Shown here piece after piece: positions 43,514 through 52,594 of a DNA stretch of 64,000 bases (position 1 is the first letter of the stretch; each line of letters opens with the position of its first letter). Location of the stretch: NCBI RefSeq assembly GCF_012689525.1, contig NZ_CP051515.1, positions 1,054,001 through 1,118,000 of the forward strand. The letters run 5' to 3'. The notes below the pieces were generated by a model. That model was given only the letters and a program-made list of their open reading frames with translations. It made no database searches and was not told the DNA's origin. This DNA is from Paraburkholderia aromaticivorans. Lineage in GTDB: Bacteria; Pseudomonadota; Gammaproteobacteria; Burkholderiales; Burkholderiaceae. A program made the position numbers and the translations under genes.

Positions 43514-44635
43514 TTAATGACCGGTTTTAAGCTGCGCCCAAAGACGGTTTTCAAGGCGCAGAATGTCGGTCGGCATCGGCTTCATGAGCGTCATCTTGCT
43601 CAACACTTCATCGCCCGGATAAACGGTCTTGTCCTGTGCGACCGCCGGTGTCACGAACTGGCGCGCGGCCTTGTTCGCGGTCGGGTAGAACACTTCGTTG
43701 GTGATCGCGGCGTTGACCTTCGGGTCCGAGATGTAGTTGATCCACTTCAACGCTGCTTCAGGATGCGGCGCGTCTTTCGGGATCACCATCACGTCGAACC
43801 ACAGCAAGCCGCCTTCCTTCACGTTCGAGAACTTGACCTGGTAGGAGCGCTTCGCTTCTTCGGTGCGGCGGCTTGCAATGCCGACGTCGCCCGACCAGCC
43901 CACGGCAACGCACACGTCGTTGTTGGCGAGGTCGTTGATGTAGCCCGACGAGTTGAATTGGGTAATGTAAGGGCGAACTTTCTTCAGCACTTCGAATGCG
44001 GCCTGGTAGTCGGCGGGGTTCGTGCTGTTCGGATCCTTGTGCATGTATTGCAGCGTGGCGGCGAAAACGTCGACAGCCTGGTCGAGGAACGAAACGCCGC
44101 AGCCTTTCAGTTTGGAGAGATTGGCCGGATCGAACACGAGTGCCCAGCTATCCACCGGTGCATTCGCGCCGAGCGCTTTCTGCACGGCCTGCACGTTGTA
44201 ACCGATGCCGTCCGTACCGTATGCCCAAGGCACGCCGTACTGGTTGCCCGGATCGGCGTCGGCAATCATCTTCATCAGCACAGGGTCGAGATTCGCGAGA
44301 TTCGGCAACTTCGATTTGTCGAGCTTCTGGTACACGCCGGCCTGAATCTGCTTGGCCATGTAGTTCGAAGTCGGCACCACGATGTCGTAGCCCGAACTGC
44401 CGGCGAGCAGCTTGGCTTGCAAGGTGTCGTCGCTATCGTAGTTGTCGTATTTGACCTTGATGCCGTCCTGCTTCTCGAAGTTCGAAATCGTGTCCTTCGC
44501 GATGTAGTCCGACCAGTTGTACACATTCAGTTCCGTGTCGGCCGCAAGGGCCGGCGTAACCGACAGCGCCGCAAAACCCGTGAAGGCGAGAAGCGCGGCC
44601 CCCGCGACCGCATGACGAAGATGACTAACGCTCAT
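43514..44635 (-). CDS. potF: Putrescine-binding periplasmic protein PotF
   Basis: Periplasmic binding protein of 373 residues for a PotFGHI importer. It has a signal peptide of about 32 residues (cut after PALA, before ADTELNVYNW), the standard LNVYNWSDYIAKDTISNFEK start of the mature family, and WAYGTDGIGYN, VAVGWSGDVGIASRR and PKDAPHPEAALKWINYI further on. The ATG is preceded by AAGGG. Ligand could be putrescine alone or several polyamines; the neighbouring Puu genes favour putrescine. Confidence 0.93.
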   Translation of the reverse strand: MSVSHLRHAVAGAALLAFTGFAALSVTPALAADTELNVYNWSDYIAKDTISNFEKQDGIKVKYDNYDSDDTLQAKLLAGSSGYDIVVPTSNYMAKQIQAGVYQKLDKSKLPNLANLDPVLMKMIADADPGNQYGVPWAYGTDGIGYNVQAVQKALGANAPVDSWALVFDPANLSKLKGCGVSFLDQAVDVFAATLQYMHKDPNSTNPADYQAAFEVLKKVRPYITQFNSSGYINDLANNDVCVAVGWSGDVGIASRRTEEAKRSYQVKFSNVKEGGLLWFDVMVIPKDAPHPEAALKWINYISDPKVNAAITNEVFYPTANKAARQFVTPAVAQDKTVYPGDEVLSKMTLMKPMPTDILRLENRLWAQLKTGH

Positions 44636-44708
44636 GGTTTTTTCCCTTGATGTGAGGAACCGGCATGAGCGTGTTTTGTGGGTGTGCTCATGCCGGAACG
44701 GACTGCCG

Positions 44709-46154
44709 TTACGAAATGCCGAGTTGTTGTGCTGTCGCGTCGACGGCCTTTTTGGCCTTCGAAACGATTTCGTCGATTTCCAGCTTATTGATCACGAGCG
44801 GCGGCGACAGCAGCATGCGGTCGCCGGTGGCGCGCATGATGAGGTTGCCGTTGAAGCAGAAGTCGCGGCAGATCGTGCCGACGTCGCCACCATTGGCGAA
44901 ACGCTTGCGCGCCTTCGGGTCTTGCGCGAGTTGCAGGCCGGCCACCAGACCCGTACCGGAGATTTCGCCGATGATCGGGTGATTGGCGAAGGTCTCGCGC
45001 AACTGCTTCTGGAAGTACGGACCTGTGTCGTTCTTCACGCGATCGACGATCTTCTCGTCGCGCAGCAGCTTGAGGTTGGCGACTGCAACGGCGGCGGCGA
45101 CGGGGTGACCCGAATACGTGAGACCGTGATTGAAGTCGCCGTTTTCGATGATCGCCTTGGCCACGCGGTCATGCAGGCCGACCGCGCCCATCGGCACATA
45201 ACCGCTCGTCAGGCCCTTGGCCAGCGTGATCAGATCCGGCTCGAAACCGAAGTGCTGATGCGCGAACCATTCGCCGGTGCGGCCGAAACCGCCGATCACT
45301 TCATCGGCGACCAGCAGAATGTCGTACTTGCGGCAAATGCGCTGGATTTCCGGCCAATACGTCGAAGCCGGGAAGATCACGCCGCCCGCTCCCTGGAAAG
45401 GCTCACCGATGAACGCGGCGACGTTGTCCGCGCCGATTTCGAGAATCTTCGCTTCCAGTTGCTGCGCACGGGCCAGCGCGAATTCTTCCGGCGTCAGGTT
45501 GCCTTCTGCTTCGCCGAAGAAATACGGCTGGTCGATGTGGACGATGTTCTCGACCTTCGATGGCATCTGTTCATGCATGTAGCCCATGCCGCCGAGCGTG
45601 CCGCCCGCGATCGTCGAACCGTGATAGCCGTTCTTGCGCGAGATCACGAACTTCTTCGAATGCTTGCCTTGCGTCGCCCAGTATTGATGGACGATACGCA
45701 GCACCGTGTCGTTGCCTTCCGAACCGCTGTTGCAGTAGAAGAAGTGGTTGAACGGTTCCGGCGCCAACTCCGCGAGCAAGGCCGAAAGTTCGATCACCGG
45801 CGGGTGGGTCGTCTTGAAGAAGGTGTTGTAGTAGGACAGTTCCTGCATCTGCTTGTACGCGGCGTCGGCCAGTTCCTTGCGGCCATAACCGACGTTCACG
45901 CACCACAGGCCGGCCATACCGTCGATCACCTTGTTGCCTTCCGAGTCCCACAGATAGACGCCTTGTGCCTTGACGATCACGCGGCTGCCGCTGCGGTTGA
46001 GCGAGCCCATATCCGAAAACGGATGGATGTGATGCGCGGCGTCCAGTGCGCGATATTCGGCGGTGCTGCGTTGTTGCGTAGCTTGTGCTGCTTGTGCGCT
46101 CGCGGCCGGCTGGGCGGGTTGCACGTAAGCGACTTCTTCTGTTCTGTAGCTCAT
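44709..46154 (-). CDS. spuC: Putrescine/polyamine:pyruvate aminotransferase (SpuC-like)
   Basis: A class III PLP aminotransferase of 481 residues. GMAGLWCVNVGYGRKELADA is the typical start of the fold, LLVADEVIGGFGRTGEWFAH carries the Asp that holds the PLP ring, and LITLAKGLTSGYVPMG carries the Schiff-base Lys. The Pseudomonas relative SpuC transfers the amino group of putrescine to pyruvate, giving 4-aminobutanal. In this operon it provides a second route beside the gamma-glutamyl pathway. ATG 46154 follows TTGGAGGCAGT; the first 30 residues are Ala/Gln-rich and variable. Confidence 0.9.
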   Translation of the reverse strand: MSYRTEEVAYVQPAQPAASAQAAQATQQRSTAEYRALDAAHHIHPFSDMGSLNRSGSRVIVKAQGVYLWDSEGNKVIDGMAGLWCVNVGYGRKELADAAYKQMQELSYYNTFFKTTHPPVIELSALLAELAPEPFNHFFYCNSGSEGNDTVLRIVHQYWATQGKHSKKFVISRKNGYHGSTIAGGTLGGMGYMHEQMPSKVENIVHIDQPYFFGEAEGNLTPEEFALARAQQLEAKILEIGADNVAAFIGEPFQGAGGVIFPASTYWPEIQRICRKYDILLVADEVIGGFGRTGEWFAHQHFGFEPDLITLAKGLTSGYVPMGAVGLHDRVAKAIIENGDFNHGLTYSGHPVAAAVAVANLKLLRDEKIVDRVKNDTGPYFQKQLRETFANHPIIGEISGTGLVAGLQLAQDPKARKRFANGGDVGTICRDFCFNGNLIMRATGDRMLLSPPLVINKLEIDEIVSKAKKAVDATAQQLGIS

Positions 46155-46181
46155 ACTGCCTCCAATTTTTTTGCGTTTGCT

Positions 46182-47516
46182 TTACACGTGCAACAGCAAA
46201 TGCCGGCGTTCCCACGAACTGATCACGCGGAAGAACGCTTCGTATTCGGTTTCCTTCAGAGCGAGGTAGGCTTTGACGAACTTTTCACCCAGTACTCCGG
46301 CGATCGGCTCGCACGCGCCCATCAACGTCAAACCCTCTTCGAGATTGCGCGGCAACTGGTACGGCAATTCATAGCCGTCGCTAAGCAGCGGCTCGGTGGC
46401 TTCGAGGTTCTGCGTCATGCCGAGATAGCCCGCGGCGAGCGTTGCGGCAATCGCCAGATACGGATTGCAGTCCACGCCCGGGATGCGGTTTTCGATGCGG
46501 CGCGCAGCCGGTCCCGAATGCGGAATCCGGAAACCCACCGTGCGGTTGTCGTAACCCCATGCCACGTTGATCGGCGCGGCCATGAAACGCGACAGACGGC
46601 GATACGAGTTGATATACGGCGCGAAAATCGGCATTAACGCGGGCGTGTACTTCTGCAAACCGGCGATATAGCCCGTGAAAAGCGAAGTCGGTTTGCCATC
46701 CGTGCCGGTGAACAGGTTATGGCCGGTTTCTTCGTCGACGAGACTTTGGTGCATGTGCATCGCCGAGCCCGGTTCGCCTTCCATCGGCTTGGCCATGAAG
46801 GTGGCGTACATCTTGTGGCGCAGCGCGGCTTCACGCACCGTGCGCTTGAAGAGGAACACGCTGTCGGCGAGCTTGAGCGGATCGCCGTGCATGAAGTTGA
46901 TTTCCATCTGCGCGGCGCCGACTTCGTGAATCAGCGTGTCGACTTCCAGTTCCTGCACCTCGCAGTACTCGTAGATGTCTTCGAACAGCGGATCGAATTC
47001 GTTGACGGCTTCAATCGAGTAAGCCTGACGACCGGTTTCCGGACGACCCGTACGGCCGATAGGCGGTTGCAGCGGCAGATCCGGGTCCTTGTTCATGTCG
47101 ACCAGATAGAACTCGAGTTCGGGCGCGATGACCGGCTTCCAGCCTTTGGCCTTGTAGAGTTCGAGCACGCGGCGCAGTACACGGCGGGGCGAGATCGCGA
47201 CGGGCGTGCCGTCGAAGTGAACGCAATCGTGGATCACTTGAGCGGTCGGATCGGTGGCCCACGGAATCATGCGGATGGTGCTGGCGTCGGGCACGCACAC
47301 CATGTCCGGATCGGTCACGCCGGTGAGCGTGCCGTCTTCCGGATAGTCTCCTGTGACGGTCTGGATCATCACCGCCTGCGGCAAGCGCATGGACTCGCCG
47401 GATTCGAATTTGCTGCGCGGAATGATCTTGCCGCGCGCGATCCCGGCCATATCCGGAATGATCGCTTCGATTTCGGTGACACGGTTCTTCTTCAGAAAAT
47501 CGTCGATGTCATGCAT
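46182..47516 (-). CDS. puuA: Gamma-glutamylputrescine synthetase (glutamine synthetase family)
   Basis: A GS-like ligase of 444 residues that joins glutamate to putrescine at ATP cost, first step of the Puu route. Glutamine-synthetase catalytic blocks are present: APELEFYLVDMNKD, VGAAQMEINFMHGDPLKLAD, GSAMHMHQSLVDEETG and NRTVGFRIPHSG. The adenylylation-site Tyr context of housekeeping GlnA is missing and the protein is shorter than GlnA, as in PuuA/GlnA3. ATG 47516 has AGAGAGAATAAAC upstream; a longer open frame reaches into puuD and is not used. Confidence 0.9.
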   Translation of the reverse strand: MHDIDDFLKKNRVTEIEAIIPDMAGIARGKIIPRSKFESGESMRLPQAVMIQTVTGDYPEDGTLTGVTDPDMVCVPDASTIRMIPWATDPTAQVIHDCVHFDGTPVAISPRRVLRRVLELYKAKGWKPVIAPELEFYLVDMNKDPDLPLQPPIGRTGRPETGRQAYSIEAVNEFDPLFEDIYEYCEVQELEVDTLIHEVGAAQMEINFMHGDPLKLADSVFLFKRTVREAALRHKMYATFMAKPMEGEPGSAMHMHQSLVDEETGHNLFTGTDGKPTSLFTGYIAGLQKYTPALMPIFAPYINSYRRLSRFMAAPINVAWGYDNRTVGFRIPHSGPAARRIENRIPGVDCNPYLAIAATLAAGYLGMTQNLEATEPLLSDGYELPYQLPRNLEEGLTLMGACEPIAGVLGEKFVKAYLALKETEYEAFFRVISSWERRHLLLHV

Positions 47517-47548
47517 GTTTATTCTCTCTGTTTTGGTGCGCGACCGGC

Positions 47549-48343
47549 TCAGGCATGCGTGGCAGCGGCGGATGCCGCGCCATAGCCGGCCTTGGTGCGC
47601 ATTCGATCGCGGCAGGCGTCGCCGAACGCTCGAAAGATCGCGGTGGACAGCGCGTCGTTGCCGTGCTTCCACTCCGGGTGCCATTGCACACCCAGCGTGA
47701 AGGCGCGCGCATCTGTCACGCTCACCGCTTCGATCAAGCCGTCCGGCGCGGTGGCTTCGGCCGTAAGGCCGACGCCCAGCCGCTCGACGCCCTGACCGTG
47801 CAATGAATTCACACGCGCTTCATTCGTGCCGCCCGCGAGGCGCTGCAACAAACCGCCCTGCGTCAGCGTGATCGAATGCGACGGTGCGTATTGCACGTCG
47901 AGGTCGTCTTCCTTGTTCTCGCGATGGTCGTTCAGACCGTCCACCGCGTGAACGCTTTGATGCAACGTCCCACCGAAAACCACGTTCATTTCCTGGAAGC
48001 CCCGGCAGACGGCCAGCACCGGCACACCGGCGGCGATCGCCGCGCGCATCAGCGGCAGCGTCGTCGCATCGCGTGCGGCGTCGTGCAGCGTGCCCGGCGT
48101 GCTCGGATGACCGCCGTAGCGATGCGGCTCGACGTTCGAGTAGCTGCCTGTAAACAACAGGCCATCGACTGTCGCCAGCACGTCTTCGGCGGACTGACGC
48201 TCGCCGAGCGCCGGCAGCAGCATGGCCAGCGCCTGTGAGCCGTCCACGATCGCGGCGATGTATTTCTCGCCGACCATGTGCGACGGGTGGACTCCCATCA
48301 TCGTTCTGTCGGCGCTGATGCCGACCAGAGGTTTGTTTCGCAT
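47549..48343 (-). CDS. puuD: Gamma-glutamyl-GABA hydrolase (class I glutamine amidotransferase)
   Basis: A 264-residue class I GAT-like hydrolase that splits gamma-glutamyl-GABA to glutamate and GABA, fourth step of the Puu route. The nucleophile is the Cys in VLAVCRGFQEMNVVFGG, with His and Glu in LGVQWHPEW; PLVGISADRTMMGVHPSHMV is the family start. ATG 48343 is chosen because the conserved MRNKPLVGIS start follows it. First gene of the leftward polyamine operon, 32 bp before puuA. Confidence 0.9.
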   Translation of the reverse strand: MRNKPLVGISADRTMMGVHPSHMVGEKYIAAIVDGSQALAMLLPALGERQSAEDVLATVDGLLFTGSYSNVEPHRYGGHPSTPGTLHDAARDATTLPLMRAAIAAGVPVLAVCRGFQEMNVVFGGTLHQSVHAVDGLNDHRENKEDDLDVQYAPSHSITLTQGGLLQRLAGGTNEARVNSLHGQGVERLGVGLTAEATAPDGLIEAVSVTDARAFTLGVQWHPEWKHGNDALSTAIFRAFGDACRDRMRTKAGYGAASAAATHA

Positions 48344-49283
48344 AACGAATAGACGTGTGTGTTCCCCGCGGGACGCGGCATGAACAACGTTAAACACAGC
48401 GCGGCACGATTCCGCAGCCGTGCGCAAGGCGCAAGGCCACCGGGGTAGTGCAGGCGGTCGTCGTCAACTGAAACGCGCCGCGCGTGATAGTCAGATGGGC
48501 CGTTCGATTCGATCCGCTGCGGTGCGCAACTGATCCGACGGGCGTGAAATGCGCAGGCGGCAGACGGCACCGCACAGGCAGGAACGCACGGCTCGAAAGA
48601 GCGCGCTCACGCAAACGGATGAATCGAACGGCGAAAAGGAGGGAGGCGCTACGGCAGCAGCGACGCGACTTCGTCCGTGCGCACGGCAATGAAGGCGCGC
48701 GCGGAGATTGAGTTATGACGTCGAACTGAACGGCGGGACAGGATCGTGAAGACGGACAGGAAGCGGCGGAACGCAAGGCTGCCGCTGCTGCCGTCGGCGA
48801 TGGCGCCGTCAGCGCGAGGACAACTCGCCTGACTACGATTCCATCTCACCAAAGGGCCTCGGACTCTCACGATTACACTCGACTAGCGGCGTTGAAAGTA
48901 TTGAACGGCCTGCTCGAAATCCGCACGGGGCGTTTAAAGAAACAGGACGCTGGGATGATCGCCTTGAACCGATGCGAACTGAATTCGCTGTGCCGCGAAA
49001 CACACTTTGGTGCCTCGTGACGTCGGTATAACGATCGCCTGGGAACCAGCATATACGAGCCAATAAAGCCGTCAAACCCTTTTTGATAAAACATTTATCA
49101 GGGCTTTCCCGAGGGTCCGGCTAGAATCCCGCCCGGTGGGAACGTTCGTTGCGCAATTCATATTTCGGAATCCTTTCAGGGTTTTCCCCAGCGGCGCAAA
49201 GATGAAAGTGATTAGAATATTCAACACTCGCGGGCACCTCGTTGCCCGAGTCATGTGGTCACTTAGCGCCCCGATCGTCTTCA
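48344..49283. other. 940-bp divergent regulatory region of the polyamine island
   Basis: Between puuD (leftward) and puuR (rightward). No open frame in it has a start signal and recognisable product. It holds an inverted repeat at 49084-49100 and a TAGAAT element at 49122-49127 that could be a -10. The length is large for a promoter region, so a small RNA or an unrecognised leader is possible, but I see no direct evidence for one. Confidence 0.5.
49084..49100. promoter_or_regulatory. Inverted repeat upstream of puuR
   Basis: TGATAAA-ACA-TTTATCA, two perfect 7-bp arms around three bases in an AT-rich island of otherwise GC-rich DNA, about 180 bp before the puuR start. A good candidate operator for PuuR or another regulator; it does not match the E. 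coli PuuR consensus closely. Confidence 0.45.
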
Positions 49284-49853
49284 ATGTCAGAGAACCTAGC
49301 GATGTCCATAGAAGTAGCGACCCGTCTGCAATACATCCGCAAGAAGAACGGCTTGTCCCAGCGTGAACTGGCGAAACGGGCGGGAGTGACGAACGGCACG
49401 ATTTCGCTGATCGAACAGAATCGCGTGAGCCCCTCGGTCGGCTCGCTGAAGAAACTGCTCGAATGCATACCCATGAGTCTCGCCGAATTCTTCACTTTTG
49501 AAGTGGAAGTGGAGCGCTCGGTGGTGTCGCGCCGCGCCGACATGCCGAACCTCGGCAATGAGTCGATCGAGTTCTATCTCGCGGGTTCGAGCGTGAAAGA
49601 CCGCAACATGGGCATTCTGCGCGAGGTCTATCAGCCGTTGTCGGACACGGGGCCGGAAATGCTGGAGCACGAAGGGCACGAGGGCGGGGTGGTGGTCAGC
49701 GGTCAGATCGAACTGACGGTGGACGGCACCACGTGGCTGCTCGATCCCGGTGACAGCTATTACTTCGAAAGCCGTCTTCCGCACCGTTTTCGCAATCCCA
49801 GCGCGGAGCATCTCTGCGAGATCGTGTCGGCCAATTCGCCGCCCACCTTCTGA
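49284..49853 (+). CDS. puuR: PuuR-like regulator (HTH-cupin)
   Basis: A 189-residue regulator, close to E. coli PuuR (185). N-terminal XRE-type HTH (about 15-65; LQYIRKKNGLSQRELAKRAG, NGTISLIEQNRVSPS) and a C-terminal cupin domain (about 105-185; EGGVVVSGQIELTVDG and PGDSYYFESRLPHRFRN) that binds the polyamine signal. PuuR represses puu genes until putrescine is present. The start is uncertain: ATG 49284 is used, ATG 49302 (MSIEVATRLQ) is equally possible, and neither has a strong ribosome site. Heads puuR-puuC-speB. Confidence 0.9.
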   Translation: MSENLAMSIEVATRLQYIRKKNGLSQRELAKRAGVTNGTISLIEQNRVSPSVGSLKKLLECIPMSLAEFFTFEVEVERSVVSRRADMPNLGNESIEFYLAGSSVKDRNMGILREVYQPLSDTGPEMLEHEGHEGGVVVSGQIELTVDGTTWLLDPGDSYYFESRLPHRFRNPSAEHLCEIVSANSPPTF

Positions 49854-49955
49854 AGACTCCGCGCCAACGCGCCTCGACTCAACCCAGTGCCGTAGTTCAG
49901 TGCCGCATGAAGTCGATGCAGGTTTGCGTCGAGCGCATAACATTGAGGCATCCTG

Positions 49956-51449
49956 ATGGACAAGAAATCTCTCGCTTTCTGGCAAGACAAGGCCGCTACG
50001 CTATCGATCGAAGGCCGCGCGTTTATCGACGGTGAATACCGTGATGCCGAAGGCGGACGCACGTTCGACTGCCTGAGCCCGATCGACGGCAAACTGCTCG
50101 CCAAGGTGGCCGACAGCGGCGCGGCCGACGTCGACGCCGCCGTTGCGGCCGCGCGCCGCGCGTTCGACTCCGGCGCGTGGTCGGGCCTCAATCCGCGTCA
50201 GCGTAAAGCTGTTCTGCTGCGCTGGGCCGCGTCGATTCGCGAGCACATGGACGAACTCGCGCTGCTCGAAACGCTCGACGCCGGCAAGCCGATCGCCGAC
50301 ACCACCAGTGTGGACGTGCCGGGCGCGGCGTATTGCGTCGAATGGTTCGCTGAAGCCATCGACAAAATCGGCGGCGAAGTCGCGCCGGCCGATCATCATC
50401 TGGTCGGACTCGTCACGCGTGAGCCGATCGGCGTGGTGGCGGCGGTCGTGCCGTGGAATTTCCCGATCCTGATGGCGTCGTGGAAATTCGGCCCGGCGTT
50501 GGCGGCGGGCAATAGCGTGGTGCTCAAGCCGTCGGAGAAGTCGCCGCTCACCGCCATCCGCCTCGCGCAACTCGCACTCGACGCAGGCATTCCCGCCGGC
50601 GTGTTCAACGTCGTGCCGGGCGCGGGCGAGCCGGGCAAGCTGCTGGCGCTGCATCAGGACGTGGACTGCCTCGCCTTCACCGGCTCGACCAACGTCGGCA
50701 AGCTGATCATGCAGTATGCCGGGCAATCGAACCTGAAGCGCGTGTGGCTCGAACTCGGCGGCAAGTCGCCGAACATCGTAATGCCGGATTGCCCGGATAT
50801 GGACCGCGCGGCCAACGCGGCAGCCGGGGCGATCTTCTACAACATGGGTGAAATGTGTACGGCGGGTTCGCGCCTGCTCGTGCATCGCGACATCAAGGAA
50901 GCTTTCATCGACAAGCTGATCGCCGCGGCGCGCAGCTATACGCCTGGTAATCCGCTCGACCCGAAGACGTCGATGGGCGCGATCGTCGACAAGGTTCAAC
51001 TCGAACGCGTGCTTGGGTATATCGAGGCAGGCCGTGCCGAAGCCAAACTGTTGCTCGGCGGCGCGCGCGTGAAAGAGGAAACGGGCGGCTTCTATATCGA
51101 GCCGACCATCTTCGAGATTCCGGCTTCAGGCGCGAAGGTCGCGCGTGAGGAAATCTTCGGGCCGGTGTTGTCGGTGATCACGTTCGACACGGTGGAGGAG
51201 GCGATCAGGATCGCTAACGACAGCGAGTATGGTCTCGCCGCCGCCGTCTGGACGTCGAACCTGACCACGGCGCACGAGGTGTCGCGTCAACTCCGCGCCG
51301 GCACGGTGTGGGTCAATTGCTATGACGAAGGCGGCGACATGAACTTCCCGTTCGGCGGCTACAAGCAATCGGGCAACGGCCGCGACAAGTCGCTGCACGC
51401 GCTGGAAAAATACACCGAGCTGAAGTCAACGCTGGTGCGGCTGCGCTAA
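49956..51449 (+). CDS. puuC: Gamma-glutamyl-gamma-aminobutyraldehyde dehydrogenase
   Basis: An NAD(P)-dependent aldehyde dehydrogenase of 497 residues, like PuuC (495). PWNFPILMASWKFGPALAAG (about 167-186), LELGGKSPNIVMPD with general-base Glu267 and MGEMCTAGSRLLVH with nucleophile Cys301 are intact; EEIFGPVLSVITFDTVEEAI follows. It oxidises gamma-glutamyl-gamma-aminobutyraldehyde in the Puu route and may also take 4-aminobutanal from SpuC. TTGAGGCATCCTG precedes the ATG. Follows puuR at 102 bp. Confidence 0.9.
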   Translation: MDKKSLAFWQDKAATLSIEGRAFIDGEYRDAEGGRTFDCLSPIDGKLLAKVADSGAADVDAAVAAARRAFDSGAWSGLNPRQRKAVLLRWAASIREHMDELALLETLDAGKPIADTTSVDVPGAAYCVEWFAEAIDKIGGEVAPADHHLVGLVTREPIGVVAAVVPWNFPILMASWKFGPALAAGNSVVLKPSEKSPLTAIRLAQLALDAGIPAGVFNVVPGAGEPGKLLALHQDVDCLAFTGSTNVGKLIMQYAGQSNLKRVWLELGGKSPNIVMPDCPDMDRAANAAAGAIFYNMGEMCTAGSRLLVHRDIKEAFIDKLIAAARSYTPGNPLDPKTSMGAIVDKVQLERVLGYIEAGRAEAKLLLGGARVKEETGGFYIEPTIFEIPASGAKVAREEIFGPVLSVITFDTVEEAIRIANDSEYGLAAAVWTSNLTTAHEVSRQLRAGTVWVNCYDEGGDMNFPFGGYKQSGNGRDKSLHALEKYTELKSTLVRLR

Positions 51450-51584
51450 AGGATTCGCAAAGCCAGCGCGACGGCGCGTGTGAAACGCGCCGTCGCGTTC
51501 CCAATGAATCCGAAGCCGGCGTTGCGCGTGCCACCCGGAAGCTTTGCGCGCGGCGCCGGATTGTCTACAGGTATCAGGTCATCC

Positions 51585-52553
51585 ATGACTGAACTCGTTT
51601 ACGGCGACGGCGCGATGCGTCGCCCGTCGCTTTATGGCTCATCGATCGAAAACACTTATGCGGGCGTGCTGTCATTCATGCGCCGCAAGTACACACGCGA
51701 ACTCGACGGCGTCGACGTCGTGGTCTCCGGCGTGCCGCTCGATCTGGCCACCACGTTCCGCCCCGGCGCGCGTCTCGGGCCCGCTGCGGTGCGCGCGGCC
51801 AGCGTGCAGTTGTCGGAGTTGCATCCGTATCCGTGGGGTTTCAATCCGTTCGACGACCTCGCCGTGACCGACTATGGCGACTGTTGGTTCGACGCGCACA
51901 ATCCGCTCACGATCAAGGAATCTATCGTCGAGCATGCGCGCACGATTCTGCGTTCGGACGCGAAGATGCTAACGCTCGGCGGCGATCACTACATCACCTA
52001 TCCGCTGTTGATCGCGCACGCGGAAAAGTACGGCAAACCGCTTTCGCTGATTCATTTCGACGCTCATTGCGACACCTGGGCCGACGACAGTCCCGACAGC
52101 CTGAACCACGGCTCGATGTTCTACAAGGCGGTGAAGGACGGCTTGATCGATCCGAAGACCTCGGTGCAGATCGGCATTCGCACATGGAACGATGATTTCA
52201 TGGGCATCAATATTCTCGATGCCGCCTGGGTTCACGAGCATGGCACGCGAGCGGCGGTGGAGCGGATCGTGTCGATTGTGGGTGCACGTCCCGCGTATCT
52301 GACCTTCGATATCGACTGTCTCGATCCGGCCTTCGCGCCGGGCACGGGGACACCGGTGGCGGGCGGTTTGTCGTCGGCGCAGGGACTCGCGATCGTGCGC
52401 GCACTCGGCGCGTTGAATCTGGTGGGCGCGGACGTCGTGGAAGTCGCGCCGGCTTACGACCAGAGCGAGATCACGGCAATTGCCGCCGCGCATATCGCGT
52501 GTGATCTGCTATGTCTGTGGCGACAGCGCAAGGTCGCAGAACGCAAGGCTTAG
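51585..52553 (+). CDS. speB: Agmatinase (ureohydrolase)
   Basis: A Mn-dependent ureohydrolase of 322 residues splitting agmatine to putrescine and urea. The metal-site blocks are complete: GGDHYITYPL, HFDAHCDTW and DIDCLDPAFAPGTGTPVAGG. The STGIRSSMTELVYGDG start with AGGTCATCC before the ATG is preferred; upstream frame of 35 codons is weakly coding. Related guanidinobutyrase and guanidinopropionase look similar, but the polyamine setting favours agmatine. It feeds putrescine into the adjoining catabolic genes. Confidence 0.88.
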   Translation: MTELVYGDGAMRRPSLYGSSIENTYAGVLSFMRRKYTRELDGVDVVVSGVPLDLATTFRPGARLGPAAVRAASVQLSELHPYPWGFNPFDDLAVTDYGDCWFDAHNPLTIKESIVEHARTILRSDAKMLTLGGDHYITYPLLIAHAEKYGKPLSLIHFDAHCDTWADDSPDSLNHGSMFYKAVKDGLIDPKTSVQIGIRTWNDDFMGINILDAAWVHEHGTRAAVERIVSIVGARPAYLTFDIDCLDPAFAPGTGTPVAGGLSSAQGLAIVRALGALNLVGADVVEVAPAYDQSEITAIAAAHIACDLLCLWRQRKVAERKA

Positions 52554-52594
52554 GCAAACCCACTCTTCCTGTGAATCGGCGCAAAGACACCGGC

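Noticed and set aside
44634..46637. 667-codon open frame on the plus strand
   Set aside because: Entirely antisense to spuC and puuA, which are complete and conserved; the translation is Arg/His/Gln-rich as expected of a GC-rich mirror frame and has no ribosome site.
48390..48776. Small open frames in the puuD-puuR gap
   Set aside because: Ser/Arg/Cys-rich translations without ribosome sites or family features; the gap looks regulatory.
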